Origin: UBA11612 sp963976395
GTDB taxonomy: Bacteria > Pseudomonadota > Alphaproteobacteria > Rhodospirillales > Rhodospirillaceae
NCBI GenBank assembly: GCA_963976395.1
Contig: CAXBLG010000078.1
Span: forward strand, 1-16,951
Direction of reading: 5' to 3'
Length of the DNA: 16,951 nucleotides
In this document: piece by piece, positions 7,171 through 15,221 of the stretch
How the letters are laid out: every line of letters begins with the position of its first letter
Numbering within the stretch: position 1 is the first letter of the stretch
Position numbers and translations under genes: made by a program
The notes under the pieces: generated by a model
The model's database searches: none
What the model was told of the DNA's origin: nothing
Seen by the model: the letters and a program-made list of their open reading frames with translations, nothing else

Positions 7171-9597
7171 GTGCGCGACAATATCGGCCCGCCTGAAAGG
7201 CGTTCAACGCCTGCGGGCAGCAATCAATCTTTGCAACGGTTACGCCAGCGTTTGGACCGAATTCGCTGGCGCGATTTCGTGTCTATGGGTTGGTGGTGGC
7301 GTTGGTTCAAACGCTCACTAATCCGTTCAGGCCGATTGACGACGTTGCTCGCGCTGGTCCTCCTTGTCATCGGACGCTTGGAGGACCCTGAGATTCTTCA
7401 GCGGTTGCGCCTACAAAGTTTCGATATCTATCAAGTCTTGCGCCCACGTCCGTTTGTACCCGACAGCCCTGTCGTTATTGTCGACATTGATGAACGCAGC
7501 GTGGCCGAGCAGGGGCAATGGCCGTGGTCGCGAACAGTCATCGGAACACTTGTTGACCGGCTGTCGGAAATGGAAGCCGGGGTCATCGGCTTTGACGTTT
7601 TGTTTGCCGAGGAGGATCGAACCTCACTGAGTATCGCGGTGGACTCTGTAAAGGGTTTGGACGACTCTACACGTGCGCGACTAAAGGCGCTGCCTACAAA
7701 CGATGAAATATTTGCCGAGCGTTTGAGAGCGAGCGGCAAAGTGGTGCTGGGGCAAAATTTTGTCGCGGACGCCAGGGTTGTGCCGGAAGAGCGCATTCAG
7801 TCTTCCTTCTCTGTTATCGGAGCCGACCCCGCGCAGTTTGTAGAAAATCATGATTATGTCCTGCGCCCGATCTCCATTCTTGAATCAGCGGCTGCGGGGC
7901 GCGGAGTTATAAGTTTATCTCAGAATAGAATCGATGGGATCGTGCGCGAGGTCCCAATGGTCATGAAGGTTCGCAACGCAGGCGACATTGACCCGAACAT
8001 GGACCCGTCTCTCCAAGCTACAGTCGGGCTGTTGCCTTCACTGACACTTGAAATGCTTCGCGTGAGTCTGAATGCCCGGACCATAGGCGTTAAGACCGAC
8101 CCGGTGCTGGGTGTTGAAGAGATGTCGATCCGCCCGGCGCGCAGCCGAGACCGGTACTTCGTGCCCACGGACAAGCGCAGTCAGGTCTGGGTTTATTTTA
8201 CACCGCACGAATTGCTGCGGGACAGCATGTATATCTCGGCGACGGATGTTCTGAACGGGCGTGTGGATGCGGACCGTATTCGTGGCAAGTTTGTGCTCGT
8301 CGGAACCTCAGCCGCCGGCTTGTTTGATCTGCGCGCATCACCTTTGGATGATACGTTGCCCGGCGTTGAAGTTCACGCCAACGTTCTTGAGAACGTGCTT
8401 TTTGATCAACGCCTCAAGCGAAACACGGAATTTGAAACGACAGAGGTGTTTGTGGCCATCATCGGCGGCTTAATCATGATTATTCTCACGCCTATGGTTG
8501 GCGCGAGAATTGGATTGATCGTATTTCTGATTTTGGCGGGCTCATATATCGGTTTCTCGCTCAACGCCTTTGTCGAACGACAAGAGCTTTATGGTGTGGT
8601 TTTCCCAACTGCGGTTATACTGCTTTTTTATATTTTCTTGACCTACGCGGCGTTTACCCAGACTGAAGCGCAGAAAAAGCAAGTACGCACGGCCTTCGGC
8701 CAGTATCTCTCCTCTGACCTCGTTGAGCAGCTTGCCGACGACCCGAGTAAACTGCAACTCGGCGGCGAGAACCGTGAAATGACGTTCATGTTCTCCGACG
8801 TGCGCGGGTTTACGTCGATTTCAGAGTTGTTCGACGCGCAGGGACTCACCCGCCTTATCAACAAACTTTTGACTCCTTTGACCAACGTCATCATGTCTCA
8901 TCGCGGGACAATCGATAAATACATGGGCGATTGCGTCATGGCGTTCTGGAACGCGCCCCTTGATGATCCGGATCATCCGCGCCACGCGTGCATATCGGCT
9001 CTGGAGATGATCACGGCTCTTGAGGAAGTTAATAGCAGTCTCGAGGCAGAAGCGGCTCGTGAGAACCGCGAGCACCGTCCCATTGCAATAGGAATAGGAC
9101 TGAACTCGGGGATAGCCTGCGTGGGTAATATGGGGTCCGATCAACGCTTTGATTATTCCGTTCTGGGCGATAGCGTGAACCTTGCCTCCCGCCTTGAAGG
9201 CCAATCTAAAACCTACGGCGTGACCTGCATTATCGGAGAAAGTACGTCGAACGCGGTTTCAAGCTTCGCAGTTCTCGAGCTTGATTTAATTCGCGTCAAA
9301 GGCAAGCAGCAGGCCGTGCGGATTTTTGCCTTGATCGGAGATGAGCAAGTCGCTGCGACCGAGTCCTTTAAGTCTCTTAGGGCGGAACACATGAAACTTT
9401 TGAAGGCTTACCGTGGCCAGAATTGGAGTGAAGCTGAGCTATGTATTCAAAAGTGCCGAGGCCTCTTAAAGCAAGCCAAAAGTGCCGTAGGTATATCCAA
9501 TGGCCTATATGACCTCTATGTAGAGCGCATGCAGGAGTACATTAACTCTCCGCCCGGTCCCGATTGGGATGGGGTGTATGTGGCGACAAGCAAATAA
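7171..9597 (+). CDS. CHASE2-domain membrane-bound class III adenylate/guanylate cyclase
   Basis: This 808-residue protein converts ATP (or GTP) to the cyclic nucleotide. A GTG start is used; an in-frame stop at 7156 excludes a longer form and AGAGCGGGG precedes it. One transmembrane segment (about 56-70) leads to a periplasmic CHASE2 sensor (about 80-415; landmarks PVVIVDIDERSVAEQGQWPW, GVIGFDVLFAE, GKFVLVGTSAAGLFDLR, PGVEVHANVLENVL). Three further membrane segments (about 425-495) follow, then a linker (AFGQYLSSDLVEQL) and the cyclase domain (about 533-720). Metal-binding Asp543 (FSDVRGFTS) and Asp587 (YMGDCVMAFWNAP) are present, as are Lys583, Asn670 and Arg674 (LGDSVNLASRLE). Lys583 favours ATP, but the partner position that is usually Thr or Asp is Ser663. 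The C-terminal tail ending in PPGPDWDGVYVATSK is common in this family. It is divergent from the exporter operon and convergent with a cNMP-binding protein. Confidence 0.94.
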   Translation: MRDNIGPPERRSTPAGSNQSLQRLRQRLDRIRWRDFVSMGWWWRWFKRSLIRSGRLTTLLALVLLVIGRLEDPEILQRLRLQSFDIYQVLRPRPFVPDSPVVIVDIDERSVAEQGQWPWSRTVIGTLVDRLSEMEAGVIGFDVLFAEEDRTSLSIAVDSVKGLDDSTRARLKALPTNDEIFAERLRASGKVVLGQNFVADARVVPEERIQSSFSVIGADPAQFVENHDYVLRPISILESAAAGRGVISLSQNRIDGIVREVPMVMKVRNAGDIDPNMDPSLQATVGLLPSLTLEMLRVSLNARTIGVKTDPVLGVEEMSIRPARSRDRYFVPTDKRSQVWVYFTPHELLRDSMYISATDVLNGRVDADRIRGKFVLVGTSAAGLFDLRASPLDDTLPGVEVHANVLENVLFDQRLKRNTEFETTEVFVAIIGGLIMIILTPMVGARIGLIVFLILAGSYIGFSLNAFVERQELYGVVFPTAVILLFYIFLTYAAFTQTEAQKKQVRTAFGQYLSSDLVEQLADDPSKLQLGGENREMTFMFSDVRGFTSISELFDAQGLTRLINKLLTPLTNVIMSHRGTIDKYMGDCVMAFWNAPLDDPDHPRHACISALEMITALEEVNSSLEAEAARENREHRPIAIGIGLNSGIACVGNMGSDQRFDYSVLGDSVNLASRLEGQSKTYGVTCIIGESTSNAVSSFAVLELDLIRVKGKQQAVRIFALIGDEQVAATESFKSLRAEHMKLLKAYRGQNWSEAELCIQKCRGLLKQAKSAVGISNGLYDLYVERMQEYINSPPGPDWDGVYVATSK

Positions 9598-9721
9598 ACG
9601 ATAGCTCACGACCTGATCGCCACCGAAGCCTACTATGCTTGGAGAGCGTGTCCGCTGTAAGCGTCCTAGGCGTTCAAGTGGGAGAGCAGAGTCCGTGCGG
9701 TTTTATATGAGCCTATGAAGA

Positions 9722-10111
9722 TTATTCCGCTAAGTTCTTCGCAATATATCTTTGAGTGGTGTTCACGAGCCGGCGAGTCATGTGATCCAGCACGAAACGC
9801 AACAATGGGTCAGCTTTGGCGAGACGTGCATCAAAGACTTTGCGGTCAATCTCAAGAAGTGTGCAATTGTCTACGGCTATGACCGTTGCCGTACGTTTTC
9901 GATTCTTTTGCAACAATGCAATCTCGCCAAAAAGCTCTCCTGGGCCTAGTTGATCGACGACGATCTCGGTACCTTCGGGATTGCGAATGATAATGTCTAC
10001 GTGGCCTTGTAGAACTACGTAGGATTTATCAATCTCTTGGCCTTCCAGGAAGACGACCTCACCTGCCTCAAGCTCCCGACGCCCAAAATTATCATCTGGC
10101 AACTCGATCAT
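9722..10111 (-). CDS. Small stand-alone cyclic-nucleotide-binding (CRP-type) domain protein
   Basis: The start is set at the ATG at 10111 (129 residues) because GAGG lies 8 nt upstream. The longer frame starting with TTG at 10216 adds 35 residues unlike the family. The protein is essentially one cNMP-binding beta-roll. Landmarks are RRELEAGEVVFLEGQEIDKSYVV (about 11-33), the glycine turn GHVDIIIRN, and the phosphate-binding cassette FGEIAL (61-66) with Arg73-Thr74-Ala75. It ends in a short helical tail (DPLLRFVLDHMTRRLVNTTQRYIAKNLAE). There is no DNA-binding helix-turn-helix and no kinase or channel domain, so it is not a transcription factor of the CRP kind. An intact cassette implies cAMP or cGMP binding. 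Its gene is tail-to-tail with the cyclase, 124 bp apart, suggesting it reads the cyclase's product; its output partner is unknown. Confidence 0.9.
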   Translation of the reverse strand: MIELPDDNFGRRELEAGEVVFLEGQEIDKSYVVLQGHVDIIIRNPEGTEIVVDQLGPGELFGEIALLQKNRKRTATVIAVDNCTLLEIDRKVFDARLAKADPLLRFVLDHMTRRLVNTTQRYIAKNLAE

Positions 10112-10145
10112 TTCTAACACCTCAAACCTGCATACGAGCTGTGAT

Positions 10146-10175
10146 ATAATATATGGATTCACTCTGGTGGAGTAA
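10146..10175 (-). promoter_or_regulatory. Candidate promoter for the cNMP-binding protein gene
   Basis: Read on the minus strand, TATTAT (10146-10151) matches the -10 consensus at five of six positions. TTACTC (10170-10175) could serve as a weak -35 at 18-bp spacing. The predicted transcript start leaves a short leader of about 25-30 nt before the ribosome binding site. The -35 match is poor. Confidence 0.35.
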
Positions 10176-10320
10176 TTTTGGCAGACGCCTTCAAGCTTAA
10201 AGTTGCCGGGCAGCAAGGACGGTCGGCTAAATCTGATAGACCTTAATTAAGTGTGGGAAGACTTGATCAAAGTGATGAATACTTGAGGCAATTTGCGCGG
10301 TTTATATCATTGGCCGTGGC

Positions 10321-10350
10321 TTGGAGAAGGGGCCGACCATAGGCTATAAT
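10321..10350 (+). promoter_or_regulatory. Candidate sigma70 promoter of the DUF1592-DUF1552 operon
   Basis: TTGGAG (10321-10326) and a perfect TATAAT (10345-10350) are separated by 18 bp. Transcription would begin near 10357 and give a leader of about 235 nt before the TTG start at 10592, covering the hairpins described at 10475-10551. Several other TATAAA-like boxes lie downstream, so the exact promoter is uncertain. Confidence 0.45.
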
Positions 10351-10474
10351 TGCTCATTTGGCGGTATTTGCCCTATAAAATCGGTATATAAGCCCAAAAC
10401 TCCCTTATAAATGGGTAAAATCAAAAGGATTATACCTGCCTAAGGGGCTACACTCTTGTTAAGCGTAGAAGGTG

Positions 10475-10551
10475 GACCGCCCGGGAGGTGCGGGCCGGTC
10501 TATGTGCCGTTTTCGAGGATCGCAGAAGTGCTGTGTTAGCAATCCTGCGAT
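10475..10551 (+). promoter_or_regulatory. Hairpin-forming 5' leader upstream of the haem lipoprotein gene
   Basis: Two strong stem-loops are visible. The first pairs GACCGCCCG (10475-10483) with CGGGCCGGTC (10491-10500), one bulged base, with the loop GGAGGTG. The second pairs ATCGCAG (10519-10525) with CTGCGAT (10545-10551) perfectly, with an inner TGCT/AGCA stem (10529-10532 / 10538-10541). They lie between the promoter candidate and the ribosome binding site at 10581-10585. They fit no riboswitch class I recognise. Part of the segment could alternatively be coding if translation began at 10472, which I think unlikely. Confidence 0.4.
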
Positions 10552-10591
10552 GACGGGACGGCTGCCAACGTCGAGAGAAAGGGAGTCTCCG

Positions 10592-12361
10592 TTGTATTCG
10601 GTTTTAAATGGTTTAGGTCCACGTTCAATAAGTCGTCTTGGGAGTGCTTTTCTCGGCGGCGCTGCGTGTGTGTTTGTTTTAGCGCTCGCAAGCTGTTCAG
10701 CCCCGTCATCAAATGAAAGCGCCTCCGCTGTTGCGAAAGTCACATCTGCAGAGGCGGATTATTCGGGTGCGCCCGCACGTGTGCGGCGTATGAGCGAAGC
10801 GCAATATGAAAATACCATAGCTTATGTGTTCGGTGCCGATATTAGAGTTGGTGCACCTTTCGCGCCTTTGCGTCGAACCGACGGATTGCTGGCTTCTGGT
10901 GCTGCGACGGCCGGCGTCACATTGGGCGAACTCCAACAAATTCAACGTAGCGCGGCTTCAATTGCAGCTCAGGTGATAGACAAGGGCAATGCTGAACGTC
11001 CCTCGCGACGCGACTTTTTGATCCCGTGTAAACCGGTCGATCTCACTGCAGCAGATGATGCTTGCGCGACCAAGTTTATTAAGAGCACCGGACGGCTGCT
11101 TTATCGTCGTCCTCTAAGTGAAGATCGGGTCGTCGAATTTGTGAATGCGGCGCGCGCCGGCGCCGAAGATTTGGAAGATTTCTATGCTGGGCTGGCGCTT
11201 GTCATTGAAGGTATGCTCATAGACCCAAAAGTTATCTTTGTGGCTGATACAACGGAGCCAGACCCGAATAATCCCGGACACCGCCGTTTGGATGCTTATG
11301 CACTGGCCTCACGCCTTAGTTTTTTCCTTTGGGATGCCGCGCCTGACGACGCGCTTTTAAATGCGGCGGAAAGTGGCGAAATTCTTACAAAAGAGGGTCG
11401 CACTCGTATCGTAGACATGATGCTCGCTAGTCCGCGTTTGGAAACGGGCGTGCGCGCGTTCTTCGACGACATGTTCGGCTTTGACGATTTCGCCAATCTC
11501 GCAAAAGATCCGTCAATCTATCCAATGATCACCGGCACGACCTTGATGGATGCCCGTGAACAGACATTGCGCACTGTGATCGATCATTTGCTAATCGATA
11601 AAGGGGACTATCGCGATCTTTATACGACCCGAGAAACCTTCATGTCACCCGCTCTGGCGACGGTCTATCAGGTGCCGACAGCACCCGGCTGGGTTCCTTA
11701 TGAATTCCCTGAAGGCAGCCCGCGGACTGGGCTTTTGACGCAGGTCAGCTTCCTAACAGTGCACGCGCATCCCGGCCGTAGTTCGCCGACCCTGCGCGGA
11801 AAAGCGCTTCGGGAGCTTGTGTTATGTCAACCAGTGCCTCGTCCGCCGCCGGATGTGGATTTCTCCTTGGTTAACAATCCGGACGCGAGTTATCCGACAC
11901 AACGCGACCGCGTAAGTGCGCACCTTGAAAACCCTGTCTGCGCGGGCTGTCACAAGATTACCGACCCGATGGGATTGGCGCTTGAAAGCTTCGACGGAGC
12001 AGGGCGTTACCGCGAAACGGAAAAGGGTAACCTGATTGATACGAGCGGGAGCTTGGACGGTAAGGCTTTCGATAATGTGGTCGGTTTGAGCAAGGCGCTA
12101 CGTGACCATCCGGCGCTGCCGTCTTGTTTAGTGAATCGCCTTTACAGCTACGGAACGGGTGGCCCGATGTCGCTCGACGGTAAGGACGCGCTTGCGGTGT
12201 TGACGGAGAAGTTTGAGCAAGTCGGTTACCGCGTTCCCGACCTCCTCCGTATGATCGCCACAAGTGATGCATTTGTAGAAGTTGTAGAAACTCCAGCCCT
12301 GCCTGCGGCAGCGGCGAAGACCGTTCACGGGTCTTCGCCACAAACCGCCGCAGCACGATAA
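10592..12361 (+). CDS. Haem-binding lipoprotein with DUF1587/DUF1595/DUF1592/DUF1588/DUF1585 modules
   Basis: The chosen start is TTG at 10592, with GGGAG (10581-10585) six bases before it. The frame is open further upstream (ATG 10472), but this start gives a proper lipoprotein signal peptide with lipobox Leu-Ala-Ser-Cys35; the longer form does not. The mature protein (589 residues as precursor) carries modules named from planctomycete cytochromes. They are DUF1587 (about 63-130, RRMSEAQYENTIAYVFG), DUF1595 (about 155-190, FIKSTGRLLYRRPLSEDRV), DUF1592 (about 198-365, ALASRLSFFLWDAAPDDALL), DUF1588 (about 378-480) and DUF1585 (about 495-565). A single c-type haem motif, Cys450-Ala-Gly-Cys453-His454, is followed by DPMGLALESFDGAGRYR. 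It should be membrane-anchored on the periplasmic or outer face and need cytochrome c maturation. No enzymatic activity is established for this family that I can cite. First gene of a four-gene operon. Confidence 0.9.
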   Translation: MYSVLNGLGPRSISRLGSAFLGGAACVFVLALASCSAPSSNESASAVAKVTSAEADYSGAPARVRRMSEAQYENTIAYVFGADIRVGAPFAPLRRTDGLLASGAATAGVTLGELQQIQRSAASIAAQVIDKGNAERPSRRDFLIPCKPVDLTAADDACATKFIKSTGRLLYRRPLSEDRVVEFVNAARAGAEDLEDFYAGLALVIEGMLIDPKVIFVADTTEPDPNNPGHRRLDAYALASRLSFFLWDAAPDDALLNAAESGEILTKEGRTRIVDMMLASPRLETGVRAFFDDMFGFDDFANLAKDPSIYPMITGTTLMDAREQTLRTVIDHLLIDKGDYRDLYTTRETFMSPALATVYQVPTAPGWVPYEFPEGSPRTGLLTQVSFLTVHAHPGRSSPTLRGKALRELVLCQPVPRPPPDVDFSLVNNPDASYPTQRDRVSAHLENPVCAGCHKITDPMGLALESFDGAGRYRETEKGNLIDTSGSLDGKAFDNVVGLSKALRDHPALPSCLVNRLYSYGTGGPMSLDGKDALAVLTEKFEQVGYRVPDLLRMIATSDAFVEVVETPALPAAAAKTVHGSSPQTAAAR

Positions 12362-12378
12362 ATAAGGGAGATGATGTG

Positions 12379-13716
12379 ATGAAAGACTTTAATAGACGGC
12401 GCGTACTACGGGGCCTGCTTAACGGCGGAGCTGTCACGGTTGCTTTGCCGCTGCTGAATTGTTTTTTGAACGGAAACGGTACTGCACTTGCGAACGGTGC
12501 GCCGCTGCCAGTGCGGTTCGGCACCTGGGCTTGGGGGCTCGGCATGAACAAGGAAATTTTTGTGCCCAAAAAAGTGGGTGCGGATTTCGACTTGCCTGAA
12601 GAGATATCAATGCTCGCACCTATTCGTCAGCACATAAACCTGTATACAAGTTTTAACGGTTTTCGCGATTCTGCACCCAATTTGTGCCACAAGACGGGCT
12701 GGGTCATTAGTCGTACCGGTATGGCACCAATGAACCAGACGGATCTTCCCGGCGAGACGATTGACGTAACCATCGCGAAGAAGATTGGTGGAACCACTCG
12801 CTACCAGACCCTAACGGCTACCGCGACCGGGGATGTTCGGGACAGCTTTAGTTATGAAAATGCAAATTCCGTAAACGTTGCGGATTGGTCGCCGGTTCAG
12901 TTCTACGCCAAATTATTCGGCGAAGATTTTCAGAATCCGAATGCAGCAGAATTTACACCGAACCCCAAAGTGATGGTGCGCAAGAGTGTACTCTCCGGTG
13001 TTATGGAAAGTGCGAAAGATCTCGCGGACTCCATCGGTGCGGAAGATAAAGCGCGCCTCGATCAATACTTCACAGGCTTGCGCGATCTTGAACGTCAGTT
13101 TGACCAACAGCTCACCAAGCCCGAACCACGACCGGCTTGTGTGGTTGGTGTTGGGCCTAAGGAAGACCCGAAAACCGGTCTGGATGTGGATCTGGTGGGT
13201 GAGCGTCACAAGTTAATGACAGACCTTATGGTGATGGCGATTGCGTGCGATCAGACGCGCGTTTTCAACATGGCGTACTCCCAGTCAGCGGCTGCGACCA
13301 GCAAAGTGGGTTACGATAAACCGCACCATACGGCTTCGCATGAAGAGCCTGTCGATGAAAAACTAGGCTACCAGCCGCAAACTTCATGGTTCATTCGTCG
13401 CGCGCTGGACAGTTGGGCTTACTACGTCGATGCTTTTGCCAAGTTCAAGGAGGGCGATGGCTCGCTGCTGGACAACATGTTGATCTATGCCACCACAGAT
13501 CAGTCTCTTGCTCGCGTGCACTCAATTGACAACCAGCCGATGTTTACTGCCGGTCGCGCAGGCGGACGCGTTAAGACCGGTCTGCATGTTGTGGGAGGCG
13601 GCAGTCCCAGCACACGCCTGGGTCTAACGGCTATGGAAGTGTTTGGTTTGGAAGCCACTTCTTGGGGCACCCAATCGAACAATTCCTCACAGAGAGTCGG
13701 GGAAATTTTGGTCTAG
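12379..13716 (+). CDS. Tat-exported DUF1552 protein
   Basis: The ATG at 12379 is preferred over GTG at 12376 because AGGGAG ends 8 nt before it; the product is 445 residues. A twin-arginine signal (Arg6-Arg7-Arg8-Val-Leu, then GGAVTVALPLL) implies export of the folded protein. The body is a DUF1552 domain (PF07586). Landmarks are RFGTWAWGLGMNKEIFVPKK, LYTSFNGFRD, GETIDVTIAKKIG, and YDKPHHTASHEEP at about 313-325, corresponding to the histidine-rich HxxSHH region of the family. The C-terminal part has NMLIYATTDQS, IDNQPMFTAGRAGGRVKTGLHV and a closing LGLTAMEVFG. It begins 17 bp after the haem lipoprotein stop. DUF1552 and DUF1592 genes are often neighbours, so a functional pair is expected; the reaction is unknown. 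Tat use suggests a cofactor or rapid cytoplasmic folding. Confidence 0.92.
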   Translation: MKDFNRRRVLRGLLNGGAVTVALPLLNCFLNGNGTALANGAPLPVRFGTWAWGLGMNKEIFVPKKVGADFDLPEEISMLAPIRQHINLYTSFNGFRDSAPNLCHKTGWVISRTGMAPMNQTDLPGETIDVTIAKKIGGTTRYQTLTATATGDVRDSFSYENANSVNVADWSPVQFYAKLFGEDFQNPNAAEFTPNPKVMVRKSVLSGVMESAKDLADSIGAEDKARLDQYFTGLRDLERQFDQQLTKPEPRPACVVGVGPKEDPKTGLDVDLVGERHKLMTDLMVMAIACDQTRVFNMAYSQSAAATSKVGYDKPHHTASHEEPVDEKLGYQPQTSWFIRRALDSWAYYVDAFAKFKEGDGSLLDNMLIYATTDQSLARVHSIDNQPMFTAGRAGGRVKTGLHVVGGGSPSTRLGLTAMEVFGLEATSWGTQSNNSSQRVGEILV

Positions 13717-13816
13717 GGCGTTTAAAACCTCCAAGGCCAAAGAATTTTGAAAATGAAGTTTCGCGCAAGGTCTTATGCAGACTAGGTGTGTGAGCTTCTT
13801 CATAGAGCGGGTAAAT

Positions 13817-15193
13817 ATGCGGCAGATTTTGAACGTTTTTGGCTTTTTGACGATCAGTGCAATCATAGTTATGCCGTTGATGGTTATTGAGCGTGCGATG
13901 GCTGCCGATACTAAGTCTCGTATGGAGCGCGAAGATTATAGGCGCGTTCCTATGCCGCCCGGGTTTCGTGTCGAGCACAGTGAACGCGATGGTCCTGTGT
14001 TTGCCGACTCTCGTGGGATGACGCTTTATTACTGGCCGCAAACAACAATGCGAAATGGCATTACGGGCGATCCTAAGAATCAATCGCTGTGCACTGATGT
14101 TCCCACCACCGAAACGGCCGGGCTCATGAGTCCGTATCCGCCGGGACTGACTCTGCCAGAGTTGGATAAGCGGAAAAGTTGTGCCGAGGTATGGCCTCCG
14201 GTGCTCGCGTCCGACGAAGCCGAGTCCGTCGGCTCTTTCTCGATAGTGACCTTGAAGGATGGTAGAAAGCTATGGGCTTACGATGGACACGTTCTTTACA
14301 CGTCGATCCTCGACAAAGAGCCCGGCGATGTTCGAGGGGCGGTGACCCGTCAGCGCGGTGGTGAGTCTCCGGCTCCGCGCGAAGTTGCGGTTGTCCCGCC
14401 GGCGATTCCGCCTGGTTTCGGAATCATCACGACCGCCTTGGGCCGGCAGCTATTAACCGATAAAAACTTCTCGGTGTACATGTCCGATAGGGACGGGCCG
14501 GAAAAGTCCAATTGTGACGAAGTTTGCACGCGCACCTGGAAGCCGATTATTGCACCGGCGTCAGCTCAGGCTCAGGGCGAATGGTCCATCGTCGAGCGCT
14601 CTCCTGGCGTTCGGCAGTGGGCATTCCGCAAAAACCCCTTGTACACAAGCGTACTGGATGCAGACATAAGAAGTCTGGAGGGCAGCGACGCCCCGGGTTG
14701 GCATAATGTCTATACGCAGAAGGCACCTCCACCACCGACAGAATTCACGATGCAAGATTCGATTACTGGTGTTGTTCTCGCGGATTCCCACGGCAAAACA
14801 ATTTACTTATATAACTGCGGCGACGATTCCATGGATCAACTCGCTTGCGACCATCCCGACGCACCGCAAGTCTACCGTCTGGCCATTTGCGGTGGCGGTA
14901 AAGTCGAGCGATGCTTACGCGATTGGCCCTATGTCGTCGCATCTGCCGATGCCAAAAGCGATAGCCGCACCTGGACGGTAATCGAGATTGATCCGCAGAC
15001 GGGTCATTTTGCGCAGCCTGGGCAAGGCGGAGCCTTACGTGTTTGGGCTTATAGGGGAGCGCCGGTGTACACTCACTCCGGTGATGATGCGCCGGGCGAC
15101 ATTAACGGTCATGCTAACGGAGAGTTTGGCGGAGGCCGGAACGGATTTCGCGCCTTTTTTCTTCGCGACGATTTTTTCAACAATGCTGGCTAG
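13817..15193 (+). CDS. Exported protein with three COG4315-type (Lipoprotein_15) secreted repeats
   Basis: The start ATG at 13817 gives a normal signal peptide (basic MRQ, hydrophobic 5-24, cleavage near AMA-A at about 29); a longer frame from 13775 would put extra residues in front. The mature chain of the 458-residue protein holds three divergent copies of the 'secreted repeat of unknown function' (PF03640), at about 46-178, 197-301 and 306-452. Each copy carries a Cys-x3-Trp motif (CAEVW 122-126, CTRTW 237-241, CLRDW 366-370). Each also has a Trp-Ala-(Tyr/Phe) strand followed by (L/V)YT and a D-rich turn (WAYDGHVLYTS; WAFRKNPLYTS; WAYRGAPVYTH). Extra cysteines (92, 233, 334, 344, 358) could form disulfides. 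There is no haem motif and no lipobox. It follows the DUF1552 gene by 100 bp without a visible terminator, so it probably belongs to the same transcript. Confidence 0.8.
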   Translation: MRQILNVFGFLTISAIIVMPLMVIERAMAADTKSRMEREDYRRVPMPPGFRVEHSERDGPVFADSRGMTLYYWPQTTMRNGITGDPKNQSLCTDVPTTETAGLMSPYPPGLTLPELDKRKSCAEVWPPVLASDEAESVGSFSIVTLKDGRKLWAYDGHVLYTSILDKEPGDVRGAVTRQRGGESPAPREVAVVPPAIPPGFGIITTALGRQLLTDKNFSVYMSDRDGPEKSNCDEVCTRTWKPIIAPASAQAQGEWSIVERSPGVRQWAFRKNPLYTSVLDADIRSLEGSDAPGWHNVYTQKAPPPPTEFTMQDSITGVVLADSHGKTIYLYNCGDDSMDQLACDHPDAPQVYRLAICGGGKVERCLRDWPYVVASADAKSDSRTWTVIEIDPQTGHFAQPGQGGALRVWAYRGAPVYTHSGDDAPGDINGHANGEFGGGRNGFRAFFLRDDFFNNAG

Positions 15194-15221
15194 CAACCCT
15201 TGATTAGGTGAGGAGCATGTA

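Larger units (their letters stand above)
10112..10591. other. 480-bp intergenic region between divergent transcription units
   Basis: No protein gene is supported here. The region holds a promoter candidate on each strand (listed separately). It also holds an AT-rich block at about 10345-10435 with repeated TATAAA/TATATAA-like runs, and a GC-rich hairpin-forming leader at 10475-10551. CGGTAT occurs at 10362 and 10382, 20 bp apart, and CCC-TTATAAAT-GGG at 10402-10415 is a small dyad. The AT-rich runs recur at roughly 20-bp steps, which could give DNA bending or a protein binding array. Confidence 0.6.

Noticed and set aside
10140..10162. Possible CRP site (TGTGA ... TCAC) near the cNMP-binding gene
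   Set aside because: The half-sites are separated by 14 bases rather than 6, so CRP could not bind in the normal way.
10112..10216. Longer N-terminus of the cNMP-binding protein from TTG at 10216
   Set aside because: The extra 35 residues do not look like the family, and the ATG at 10111 has a proper GAGG ribosome binding site.
10472..10591. N-terminal extension of the haem lipoprotein from ATG 10472
   Set aside because: It would bury the lipoprotein signal peptide 40 residues inside, whereas TTG 10592 has GGGAG at good spacing and gives a standard lipobox.
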